Part shown: piece after piece, positions 24,693-32,047 of the stretch | How positions within the stretch are numbered: the stretch's first letter is position 1 | Layout: each line of letters begins with the position of its first letter | Assembly (NCBI RefSeq): GCF_019468565.1 | Contig: NZ_CP080521.1 | Coordinates: 1,674,001-1,738,000 of the forward strand | Length of the DNA stretch: 64,000 bases | Direction of reading: 5' to 3' | Source: Pseudonocardia sp. DSM 110487 | Lineage (GTDB): Bacteria; Actinomycetota; Actinomycetes; Mycobacteriales; Pseudonocardiaceae | The notes under the pieces: generated by a model | Seen by the model: only the letters and a program-made list of their open reading frames with translations | The model's database searches: none | What the model was told of the DNA's origin: nothing | Position numbers and translations under genes: made by a program

Positions 24693-25502
24693 TCAGGACC
24701 GGAAGGCCGCCGCGAACTCCGCCATCCGGTCCGCGGCACCGTCGGCGCCGCCGAACCAGACGGCCACGGCGTCGGCGCCTGCCTCGGCGAGGGCGTGCGC
24801 CTCCTCGACGGTGCGCTGCAGCTCGTCGCCACCACCGCTCCATGCGAGCCTGGTACCGAGCCGGGGTGTGCGCTCGCCGAGCTCGCGCAGCCGCGCCGCG
24901 CAGCGCGCGAACCCGGCGGCGTCGATCGCGAACCCCTGCCACTCGTCGGCAACGGCAGCGGCTCTGCGCAGCGCGGCGGCGCTCGTCCCGCCCACCATGA
25001 TCGGCACGGGCCCCTCCGGCACGGGAGCGAACACGCCTTGCTCGACGTGGTGGAACCGGCCGTGGAACGCGCCGGCGTCGCGGAACAGGTGGCGCAGCAG
25101 GGCGATGTCCTCGTCGGTGCGGGCGCCCCTGGTGGCGAAGTCGGCGCCCACGGCCGCGAACTCGGCGCGATCCCAGCCCACCCCCACCCCGAGCAGCGCC
25201 CGGCCACCGGAGAGCCGATCGAGCGTGGCCACCTGCTTCGCCACGACGAACGGGCTGCGCAACGGCAGCACCAGCACGGACGTCCCGAGCCGGATCGTCG
25301 AGGTGCGGGCCGCGATGTGCGCGAGCGTCATGAGCGGCTCGTACACGCCGCCGTACGTGGCGCCGTACGGCGCGGGTGGGAGCAGGTGGTCGGGCAGGTA
25401 CAGGGTGCAGTAGCCGAGCCGCTCCGCGGTCTGTGCGAGCTCCACGAACGCTTCCGGTGCGATGTCGGGCGACTCGTCGGGAAGGACGACCTCGAGATCC
25501 AC
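24693..25502 (-). CDS. LLM-class (F420-dependent type) oxidoreductase
   Basis: A 269-residue luciferase-like TIM-barrel protein starting at GTG 25502. Family signatures include FVELAQTAERLGYCTLYLPDHL, ARTSTIRLGTSVLVLPLRSPFVVAKQVATLDRLSGGRALLGVGVGW and PIMVGGTSAAALRRAA. In actinobacteria most of this subgroup use F420 rather than FMN. The substrate is unknown. It starts 3 bp after the alpha/beta hydrolase stop, so it is in an operon with it. TAGGGT 5 nt upstream could also be an internal -10 element. Confidence 0.87.
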   Translation of the reverse strand: MDLEVVLPDESPDIAPEAFVELAQTAERLGYCTLYLPDHLLPPAPYGATYGGVYEPLMTLAHIAARTSTIRLGTSVLVLPLRSPFVVAKQVATLDRLSGGRALLGVGVGWDRAEFAAVGADFATRGARTDEDIALLRHLFRDAGAFHGRFHHVEQGVFAPVPEGPVPIMVGGTSAAALRRAAAVADEWQGFAIDAAGFARCAARLRELGERTPRLGTRLAWSGGGDELQRTVEEAHALAEAGADAVAVWFGGADGAADRMAEFAAAFRS

Positions 25503-25505
25503 GGC

Positions 25506-26279
25506 TCACCCTACCCGGGCCAGCAGCGAGCGGATCGCAGCGAGCCACTGGTCGCGGGCCTCCGTCGCGATCCCGTGCCCGGCGGCGATCTCGACGAGCT
25601 CGGCGTCCGGGATGCCGGCCGCGAGCTGCCGGGAGTGCTCGGGGGCGGCGAGCCCGTCCTCGGTGGTCGCGACGACCAGCGTGGGCGCGGTGATTCGCGG
25701 CAGGTCGGCCCGCGTATCGACGCCGGCCACGAGGTCGACGTGCTCGGGGCTGCCCGCGGGGATGAAGTCGGCGAGAGCGGCGACGCCGGCCTCGACCTCG
25801 GCGAGCGACATCGCGTTCAGGTGGGTGGTGCCCGTGGCCATGAAGGTCAGGTAGCGGGCGAGCAGCGTCCGGTCGCCGGCGGCGAGCAGGCCCCGCCAGA
25901 CCTCCACCGCGAGCCGCATCCGGGTGTCCGGGTACGTGAAACCGGCGGTCAGCACCAGCCCGGTGACCCGCTCCGGGTACCGGACCGCGATCCGCACCGC
26001 CACGGCTGTCCCGAGCGAGTAACCGAGCACAGTGAAGCGGTCGACCCCGGCGTCGACGGCGGTGCGGACGAGCGTGTCGGCCACGTCGTCGAGGACGAGC
26101 GGCTCCGGGCTGCGGGGTGTGTCGCCGGATCCCGGGTAGTCCGGACCGACCACAGTGTGGGTGGTGGCGAGGTCGTCGAGGATCGGGCCGTAGTTGCCCG
26201 CGATGCTGCCGCCCCCGCCGTGGGCGAGCAGGATCCCCGGGCCGGAGCCCTTGACGACGTGCGCGAAATGTTCGGCCAT
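25506..26279 (-). CDS. Alpha/beta hydrolase
   Basis: A 257-residue hydrolase starting at ATG 26279. HGGGG forms the oxyanion region, GYSLG the nucleophile elbow (Ser near residue 97), TTEDGL carries a candidate acid, and AGHGIATEARDQW the catalytic His. It heads a two-gene operon with the LLM oxidoreductase. It is divergent from a MerR regulator with an inverted repeat between them, the standard local-control layout. The substrate cannot be deduced. Confidence 0.87.
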   Translation of the reverse strand: MAEHFAHVVKGSGPGILLAHGGGGSIAGNYGPILDDLATTHTVVGPDYPGSGDTPRSPEPLVLDDVADTLVRTAVDAGVDRFTVLGYSLGTAVAVRIAVRYPERVTGLVLTAGFTYPDTRMRLAVEVWRGLLAAGDRTLLARYLTFMATGTTHLNAMSLAEVEAGVAALADFIPAGSPEHVDLVAGVDTRADLPRITAPTLVVATTEDGLAAPEHSRQLAAGIPDAELVEIAAGHGIATEARDQWLAAIRSLLARVG

Positions 26280-26295
26280 GCGGCGATGTTGGGGT

Positions 26296-26317
26296 TTGAC
26301 GCCGGTGTCAGGGTCAA
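26296..26317. promoter_or_regulatory. Candidate MerR operator
   Basis: TTGAC (26296-26300) and GTCAA (26313-26317) are inverted arms 12 bp apart in the 58-bp gap between the divergent hydrolase and MerR genes. Spaced TTGAC/GTCAA dyads are common MerR-family sites. Confidence 0.45.
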
Positions 26318-26337
26318 CAGGCGGTGAGGTGGATCAC

Positions 26338-26682
26338 GTGCTGATCGGGGAGCTCGCGGCGCGCACGGGCGTGAGCCAGCGGGCGCTTCGGTACTACGAG
26401 CAGCAGGGACTGCTGCCCGCCGAGCGCGATCCCAACGGTTACCGGCGCTACGGCGCCGACTCGGTCCGCACGGTAGCCCGGATCCGCGCCCTGCTCGCCG
26501 CAGGCCTGTCCACCGAGGTGATCCGCGACGTCCTGCCGTGCGTCGGCGGTGGCGACCCGATCGAGATGGAACTGTGCCCCGACCTGGTGCGCACCATCCG
26601 GCGAGAGATCGCGCAGATGGACGCCCGGATCGGGGAGCTGCACTGCAGCCGCAGCGCCCTCGCCGGCTACCTACCGGGCTAG
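26338..26682 (+). CDS. MerR family transcriptional regulator
   Basis: A 114-residue regulator. GTG 26338 has GAGGTGG upstream; a GTG 9 nt earlier is an alternative. The N-terminal winged helix LIGELAARTGVSQRALRYYEQQGLLPAERDPNGYRRY is diagnostic. A coiled-coil dimerisation helix follows. Two cysteines (VLPCVGG and MELCPD) and a late Cys-containing HCSR segment might sense redox or metal, but no known metal-binding pattern is complete. Likely target: the divergent hydrolase/LLM operon. Confidence 0.88.
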   Translation: MLIGELAARTGVSQRALRYYEQQGLLPAERDPNGYRRYGADSVRTVARIRALLAAGLSTEVIRDVLPCVGGGDPIEMELCPDLVRTIRREIAQMDARIGELHCSRSALAGYLPG

Positions 26683-26760
26683 CGGCCTTGCGCTGGCCGG
26701 GTTTTGTGACCACGGGTGTTTTCGGCGCTGTTGTTGGGTCCCGTTCGGTGGTGGCCGCGC

Positions 26761-26901
26761 CATGATCCGAAGTATCGGTTGCTCATGGTTGTGCCGGCAG
26801 CCATGTGTACCCGCTACTTGCGATCTTCCCGTGCATGATCCGGAGTTTCGGGTGCTCATGGTTGTGGGGGCAGCCGTGGGCAACCGCTGGTTCGGATCAT
26901 G
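26761..26901. repeat. Two direct repeats about 73 bp apart plus an inverted fragment
   Basis: CATGATCCGAAGTATCGG with GCTCATGGTTGTG (26761-26815) recurs in variant form at 26834-26888 (CATGATCCGGAGTTTCGG). A reversed fragment GGTTCGGATCATG ends at 26901. Only two full copies exist, with no CRISPR-like regularity. The region carries no credible gene. Confidence 0.6.
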
Positions 26902-26980
26902 CCGCCGCCGGTCGAGCGGCCGGGGTGGGTCAGGGCGCGATCGTGTCGATCCGTCGGGTCGAGTCTGGTTGGGCGGCTGC

Positions 26981-27612
26981 CGGTGGGCGCGCCGTTCCCG
27001 GGCCCGGGCGCCCTGGTGTCCGCCCCGTGATCCGGGCCTCGCGGGTGTTCCCTCCGGTTCACCTTGACCCGTTGCCGTGTGGGGGTGGCTGGGTTGGGTG
27101 CACTACCGTCCCCTGGGGTTGCGTGGGCGGCCGTCCCCGGCTGGGGGGCACGCCTGTTCTCGACGAGACCACCGCGGTTCGGGTGCTACGCAACTGGCTG
27201 TGGTCCCGACCCTCCACACCCAGCCCGCTCCCGGATGATCGAGGCGAAACCACTACGGGGCTGGGCCGCGGGCAGGCCCATGATCAGCAGGAACGGGGCA
27301 CCAGCTGCAGGGGTGCCGCGCAGGTCCCGATCCCGCTGATCACGCCCCAGGTTCCCGGGGCGGCCAGGAGGGAGGCGAGGATCGGGACCACAGCCAGTCA
27401 AGTGGCTCCCAAATCGCGGTGGTCTCGTCCGGAACGGGCGAGCCCCCGCGTCGGGGACGGCCGCCCGAGCAACCACATGATTCGGTAGCGCACCCAACCC
27501 AGCCACCCCACGAGGCGACGCGGTCGAGGTGAACCGGCGAGAACACGCCGGCAGCCGAGCGCTGGTGGGTGAGGCCCGGGGCTGGCCGGGGCCGGGAACG
27601 GCGCGCCCACGA
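26981..27612. repeat. Large imperfect inverted repeat in a gene-free kilobase
   Basis: The left arm (about 26981-27216) and the reverse complement of the right arm (about 27377-27612) align over most of their length, for example CTGGGTTGGGTGC, GGGCGGCCGTCCCCG, GACGAGACCACCGCG and TGGCTGTGGTCCCGA. The spacer is about 160 bp. Each arm, read outward-to-inward, can be translated to similar peptides (VHLD, GGWVG, VGGRPR, DETTA, WLWSR), but no start, ribosome site or known domain supports a gene. No transposase is present. The rest of 26683-27751 holds no recognisable gene. Confidence 0.7.
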
Positions 27613-27642
27613 AAGTGCCCGGCACCCGGCCGCACCCCCGGG

Positions 27643-27664
27643 GGTGCGTTCCGCGGAACGCACC
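27643..27664. repeat. 22-bp perfect palindrome containing the 16-bp repeat, copy 2
   Basis: The core GCGTTCCGCGGAACGC (27646-27661) is identical to 15313-15328; here the symmetry extends 3 bp further on each side. It lies about 90 bp past the anti-sigma gene's 3' end and could act as a terminator or as a dispersed repeat. Confidence 0.6.
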
Positions 27665-27751
27665 GCGGCCCAGGCGGTGATCAGCGATTCGGCGCGAAAC
27701 CCGACGCCCCGGGTCGGGAAAGGCGCCGATCTGACGATCACAGGCATTCGC

Positions 27752-28531
27752 CTAAGCCTGCACGGGTCCGCTGGCCACCACCGTGGTCGGGACCGCGGGC
27801 ATTGTGCGCCCCGGTTCGATCGAGACCGCGTATGCCTCGAACCGCGAACCGTCTCCCGGGCCGATCTCGTGGATCCCCGGGCCGGGGGCTGTGACGTCGA
27901 ACGCCGCGAGCGGGCGCGGATCGCCGGCCTCGATGCCCCACACGACGTAGGTGGTGGCGCCGGTGTCGTTCGGGTCGAGTCCCGCGGTGACGACGGTGCG
28001 CCCCGCGGTGGTGACGAGCACGGCCGCCACCGGCCGCCCGGAGTCGGTGCTGAGCGTGGCGTGGCTGCTGCCGGGCGCATCGAGCTGGGTGACGATGCCG
28101 GCGAGCGCCTGCGCGAGCGCGTCCCGCTGGCGCTGCACCTGCGCGGTGTAGGCACCGAGCCCACCGACCGCGAGCACCACGGCCGCCGCGGCGGCCGCGA
28201 TCAGGATCCGCGCCCTGTTCCGGCTCCGGTGCTGCCGTGCCGCGAATCGTGGATGGGGCTGCGACGGCGGGCCGGACTGCGGTGTCTCGGCGGCCGTGGC
28301 CAGCAGGTTGGCGCGCAGCCGCGGCGGAGGGTCGACCTGCTCCACCGCCCCGCCGACGGCGGCCGCGACGAGCTCGGTCTCGCGCACCGTCTCGGAGCAC
28401 GAGCGGCAGCGCTCGATGTGGCTTCGCATCGCCGCCTCCTCGTCGGGCTCGAGAGCGTGCAGCGCGAAAGCGACCGCCTCCTCGCCCAGCGCGCAGGGCG
28501 TCGTGCCGTCGAACCGGGACCGGTCGTCCAT
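27752..28531 (-). CDS. Zinc-type membrane anti-sigma factor, RskA-like
   Basis: A 259-residue single-pass membrane protein. The N-terminal ZAS motif HIERCRSC (His-x3-Cys-x2-Cys) lies near residues 39-46 within a helical sigma-binding domain. One membrane span (ILIAAAAAAVVLAVGGLGAYTA) is near residues 108-130. The external C-terminal domain resembles RskA (STDSGRPVAAVLVTTAGRTVV, YVVWGIEAGDPRPLAAFD). Its ATG overlaps the sigma gene's TGA by one base (TGATG), giving coupled synthesis. It holds the sigma factor inactive until a signal triggers proteolysis, by analogy with RskA/SigK. Confidence 0.88.
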   Translation of the reverse strand: MDDRSRFDGTTPCALGEEAVAFALHALEPDEEAAMRSHIERCRSCSETVRETELVAAAVGGAVEQVDPPPRLRANLLATAAETPQSGPPSQPHPRFAARQHRSRNRARILIAAAAAAVVLAVGGLGAYTAQVQRQRDALAQALAGIVTQLDAPGSSHATLSTDSGRPVAAVLVTTAGRTVVTAGLDPNDTGATTYVVWGIEAGDPRPLAAFDVTAPGPGIHEIGPGDGSRFEAYAVSIEPGRTMPAVPTTVVASGPVQA

Positions 28532-29151
28532 CACGTACCCCCTCCCGCGTCGGTGGCGATCTCGCCGAGCACCGGACCGAGCGCCCCGCGCAACCGTCGC
28601 ATGCCGCTGAACATCCGCGACTTCACCGTCCCCAACGGCACCCCGGTGAGCGACGCGACCTCCCGCTGCGAGTAGCCGCCGAAGTAGGCCAGCGCCAGCG
28701 CCTCCCGCTGCTCGGCGGGCAGGCCGCTGAGCGCATCGCGGACCTGCCCGGCCTCCATGGCCCGCAACGCGCCGTGGTCGGCGCCCGGCCCCGGGGCCGA
28801 CCACTCCTGCCCCTCGTCGACGACGGCCACCGTACGGCGGCGGATCGCGCTCTCGCGGCGCACGGCGTCGACCGACTTGTGGTGCACGAGCGTGAGGATC
28901 CACGTGCCGAAACGGCCCCGAGCCGCGTCGAAGCGCCTCGGCTCGCGCCAGAAGGTGAGGAAGACCTCCTGCACGACGTCCTCGGCGAGGTTGTCGTCGC
29001 CGCAGATCCGGCGGGCGAGCGAGTACGCCCGCCGCCCGTACCTGTCGTAGAGCGCCGCCAGCGCGGAGTGCGCGCCGGCCACCACGGCCCGCACGAGCTC
29101 CTCGTCGGGCTGGTCGAGCGCATCGGCATCGGCCACCGGCGCGGTCCTCAC
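28531..29151 (-). CDS. ECF RNA polymerase sigma factor, SigK-like
   Basis: A 206-residue sigma-70 family ECF factor starting at GTG 29151. Region 2 is LYDRYGRRAYSLARRICGDDNLAEDVVQEVFLTFW, and region 4 is LPAEQREALALAYFGGYSQREVASLTGVPLGTVKSRM. Linkage to an RskA-like anti-sigma suggests the SigK group. It follows the NicO-like gene by 55 bp on the same strand, so it can be read from the DUF4331 operon promoter, giving possible feedback. No strong ribosome site is seen; a nearby internal GTG is an alternative start. Confidence 0.88.
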   Translation of the reverse strand: MRTAPVADADALDQPDEELVRAVVAGAHSALAALYDRYGRRAYSLARRICGDDNLAEDVVQEVFLTFWREPRRFDAARGRFGTWILTLVHHKSVDAVRRESAIRRRTVAVVDEGQEWSAPGPGADHGALRAMEAGQVRDALSGLPAEQREALALAYFGGYSQREVASLTGVPLGTVKSRMFSGMRRLRGALGPVLGEIATDAGGGT

Positions 29152-29206
29152 GTCACGTCGTTCGCACCGGAGCGGTCACCGGTTCGTGTGAGGTGAACCA
29201 TAGGAC

Positions 29207-30658
29207 TCAGAGAGCTCCTGCCAAGCCCCGAACGGCGATACCGACACCGACCACGAGGACGAGCGCGGCCGTCAGCACGGGTGCACCGGCAGCGAGCCGC
29301 CCGGCCCGCCGTCGCAGACCATCGGACAACCGGACCCGCTCCATCCGGTCTCGCAGGCCCACGAGCAGCAGCCCGGCCGCGGTGAGAGTGGCCGCCATCC
29401 CGAGCCCGTAGCAGAGCACGAGGACGATGCCGAACCAGCTCCGGCCGAGCCCGATCGCGCCGAGCAGGACCAGCAGCGCCGTGGGGCTCGGCACCAGCCC
29501 GCCCGCCACACCGAGGCCGACCAGCGCGGCACGCCCGAAACGGGGCGCCGGATGGCCGTGCCCGTGCCCGTGCCCGTGTCCATGCCCGTGTCCATGGCCG
29601 TGGCCGACCGGCACGGCAGCGTCCCGCCGGACCGCCGAGCGCATCAGGCCCACCCCGACCCCGGCCACGAGCAGGCCGCTGCCCACCGCCAGGCCGCGCA
29701 ACACACCGTCGGGAGCGAACGTGGTCGAGACGCTGACCAGGACGCCGAGCACCAGCACACCGGCGGTGTGGGTCGCGGTGACGGTGGCGCCGACCAGCAG
29801 TGCGTCCCCCCGCGTTCCGCGACGACCCGCCAGGTAGGCGGCCATCACCGTCTTGCCGTGGCCGGGCAGCAGCGCGTGCGACGCACCGAGCACCAGCGCG
29901 AGCGCAACCGCCAGGAGGCCGACGCCACCGGTCAGCTCGGCGACGCCGATGAGACTCGTGAACCACCCGGTGAGCTGGCCGAGTAGCCGGTCGAGCGGGG
30001 CGAACACCGGCGGGCCTGCGGTGCCACCGCCACCGGTTCCCGGCTCCACCAGCAGCGATGCCGCGCGGACGTCGAGGGGGTCGGCGAGCAGGTCGACCGG
30101 ATAGGTCCGCAACTGCTCGCTCACGCTCTCGGCCGGCACCGTCGAGTCGGCCAGGTGGACCCCCGCACCGGTCGCGGTGATCTCCCGCCACCCGGCGCGA
30201 TCGGAGAGGTAGGAGTCAGCGAACCGGACGTCCGCCTCCCCGTCCAGCGCCGCATCCGCGCGCAGCTCGCACTCGACGCGGGTGGTGGCGAGGCCGGCCT
30301 CGCCTTCAGGCATGGTCAGCGTGGCGCGCAGCACGGACCAGACTGCCGCGGACCCGTCGACCGTGAGGGACACCGCCGTCGAGAGGGCGGCGCACTCGGC
30401 GTCGGCGCCGCTCTGCGCCTCAGCGGGGGAGACGGCGCCGTCGGCGTCGCCGTCCAGCACGGGCGCCAGCTGCAGGGTCGGGATCTCGGCGTGGTCGACC
30501 ACCGCGGACAGTTCGACCCGGTCCGGGTAGAGGCGCAGCGCGTCATAGTGGTTGATCGTGACGTTGCCCAGCGGGTGCGCCGTGGCAACCCCGGCGGGCA
30601 CCGCAAGCGCGACCATGCAGCCGATCACGACAGCCGCCCTCCACCACCAACGGTTCAT
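29207..30658 (-). CDS. NicO-like metal transporter/exporter with periplasmic EF-hand and His-Gly tract
   Basis: A 483-residue membrane protein. ATG 30658 follows GGGGGGAAG and overlaps the TPR gene's stop (ATGA). A signal peptide or anchor (to ATAHPLG) is followed by an external domain of about 190 residues containing DGDADGAVSPAE near residue 70, a canonical 12-residue EF-hand loop. Then come about six membrane spans with the NicO motif GASHALLPGHGKTVMAAYL and a cytoplasmic or loop tract of nine His-Gly repeats. The family moves Ni2+ or Co2+ (RcnA/NicO). The His-Gly tract and EF-hand support a metal role, but the ion is not determined. Confidence 0.85.
   Translation of the reverse strand: MNRWWWRAAVVIGCMVALAVPAGVATAHPLGNVTINHYDALRLYPDRVELSAVVDHAEIPTLQLAPVLDGDADGAVSPAEAQSGADAECAALSTAVSLTVDGSAAVWSVLRATLTMPEGEAGLATTRVECELRADAALDGEADVRFADSYLSDRAGWREITATGAGVHLADSTVPAESVSEQLRTYPVDLLADPLDVRAASLLVEPGTGGGGTAGPPVFAPLDRLLGQLTGWFTSLIGVAELTGGVGLLAVALALVLGASHALLPGHGKTVMAAYLAGRRGTRGDALLVGATVTATHTAGVLVLGVLVSVSTTFAPDGVLRGLAVGSGLLVAGVGVGLMRSAVRRDAAVPVGHGHGHGHGHGHGHGHGHPAPRFGRAALVGLGVAGGLVPSPTALLVLLGAIGLGRSWFGIVLVLCYGLGMAATLTAAGLLLVGLRDRMERVRLSDGLRRRAGRLAAGAPVLTAALVLVVGVGIAVRGLAGAL
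29552..29606 (-). repeat. Tandem 6-bp repeat coding for a His-Gly tract
   Basis: The repeated CCCGTG/TCCATG-type hexamers encode nine alternating Gly-His pairs in the NicO-like protein. Units of six bases change tract length without frameshift, so length may vary between strains. Confidence 0.8.
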
Positions 30659-31974
30659 CGCTTCCCCCCGAGCGCGTCGAGGGTCTGCCGCGCCACCGGC
30701 GCGTGCAGCGGCGAGAAGTGCGGGTTGGTGTGCACCGCGTCCTCGAGGGTGGCGATCGCCTCGCCGGTCCGGCCCAGCGCGGCCAGGATCATGCCGCGGT
30801 GGAAGGTGGTCATGGCGTCGCGCCGGCCGAGCTGCGCGGCCTGCTCGGCGTACGGGAGGGCCTCCGCGTGGCGGCCGGCCCGGTGCAGCGCCCATGCCAG
30901 CGCGTCGGCGGTGAACACGCTGTGGCGCCGGTCCCACTCCGCCTGTGCGAGACGGACCGCTTCCGCCGGGTCGCCGTGGTCGGCCGCCACCTGCGATGCC
31001 GTGAGGTCGTCGGAGGAGCCCTGTGCGGCGTAGAGCCGCTGCTGATCGATGATCAGCCGGTACTGGGCCCGCGCCTCGTCGGCCCGCCCGGTCGACTCCA
31101 GCAGCTCGCCGTACTCCAGCAGGTACTGCGGCAGCGGCACCCGCTCGGTCAGCAGGCGGTAGCCCTCGTTGGCCTCGTCGGTGCGCCCGCGTGCGGCGAG
31201 CACCTTCGCCCTGCCCTGGAGCAGCGCCGGGTCGCCGGGCACGGCGGCGAGCCCGCGGGCGTACTGCGCCTCCGCCTCGTCGAGGTCGCCGCCACCCCAG
31301 GCCAGCTCGCCGAGGTGGTAGTGGCAGAACGCGAGCTCGTCGCGGCCGGTCGCGGCCGCGAGGGCGCGTTGCATGGCCGCCCGGGCATCGTCCGTGCGGC
31401 CGTGCAGCTCCAGCTCGTAGGACGCCCGGGTGAACGACGCGACGCCGGGGCGCATGTCGAGCATGCGCTGCACCGCGTCCGTTGCGGCGGTGGTGTCGCC
31501 GAGCTGGGTCGTGGCGTCCGCGAGCACGCCGTACGCCTCGGCGCTCGCCGGGTTGAGCGCCACGGCGTCCTCGCCGTAGCGGCGGGCGGCGGCGAAGTCG
31601 TGCCGGGCGTTCGCGAGCGCGCCGAGACCGACGAGCGCGGCGGCGTTCTCGTCGGGTTGCAGCTGCACGGAACGGTCGAGTGCGCCCTGCGCCTGCGGGT
31701 AGTAGGCCGGGTTGGCGAGCGCCCTTGCCTGCTCGACATACGCGGCGCCGAGGTTGGCCCATGTCATCGGGTCGTCGGGCACCCGGCGCAGGCGGTCGCG
31801 CAGCTGCTCGATCGTGGCGGTGAGCCGATCGCCGACGGGCTGTGGGGTCGCTGCTCGTGGGGCGGCCGGCTGGAACGCCAGGCCGACGACGAACAGGCCA
31901 GCGATCACGAGGGCGGTGACCGGGAGGACCCGGCGCCACATCGCTCGGGGCGCGGGCAGGGTGGAAGTCGGCAT
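30655..31974 (-). CDS. TPR-repeat membrane-anchored protein
   Basis: A 439-residue protein. ATG 31974 was chosen with AGGAC upstream; earlier in-frame codons encode a Pro/Arg-rich non-coding-like extension. An N-terminal membrane anchor (VLPVTALVIAGLFVVGLAF, about residues 16-34) is followed by about ten TPR-type helical repeats (NLGAAYVEQARAL, NAAALVGLGALANARHDFAAARRYGEDAVALNP, and so on) to the end. It probably scaffolds extracytoplasmic proteins. It sits between DUF4331 (73 bp upstream) and the NicO-like gene (ATGA overlap). Confidence 0.85.
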   Translation of the reverse strand: MPTSTLPAPRAMWRRVLPVTALVIAGLFVVGLAFQPAAPRAATPQPVGDRLTATIEQLRDRLRRVPDDPMTWANLGAAYVEQARALANPAYYPQAQGALDRSVQLQPDENAAALVGLGALANARHDFAAARRYGEDAVALNPASAEAYGVLADATTQLGDTTAATDAVQRMLDMRPGVASFTRASYELELHGRTDDARAAMQRALAAATGRDELAFCHYHLGELAWGGGDLDEAEAQYARGLAAVPGDPALLQGRAKVLAARGRTDEANEGYRLLTERVPLPQYLLEYGELLESTGRADEARAQYRLIIDQQRLYAAQGSSDDLTASQVAADHGDPAEAVRLAQAEWDRRHSVFTADALAWALHRAGRHAEALPYAEQAAQLGRRDAMTTFHRGMILAALGRTGEAIATLEDAVHTNPHFSPLHAPVARQTLDALGGKR

Positions 31975-32047
31975 GCGAAGTCCTGTCCGTGGGCGGGGAG
32001 GTGGGGGCGCGGGGGCGGCCCGGTCGGTCCGGGCCGCCCCCGGCCGA

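Noticed and set aside
26761..26901. Possible CRISPR array
   Set aside because: Only two diverged copies exist, spacing is not repeated further, and no cas genes are present.
26805..27490. Genes of up to 227 codons within the repeat region
   Set aside because: Low-complexity translations without start signals or domains; similarity between arms is explained by the DNA inverted repeat.
26981..27612. Complete insertion sequence
   Set aside because: There is no transposase and no target-site duplication could be identified; the arms are too diverged for a recent element.
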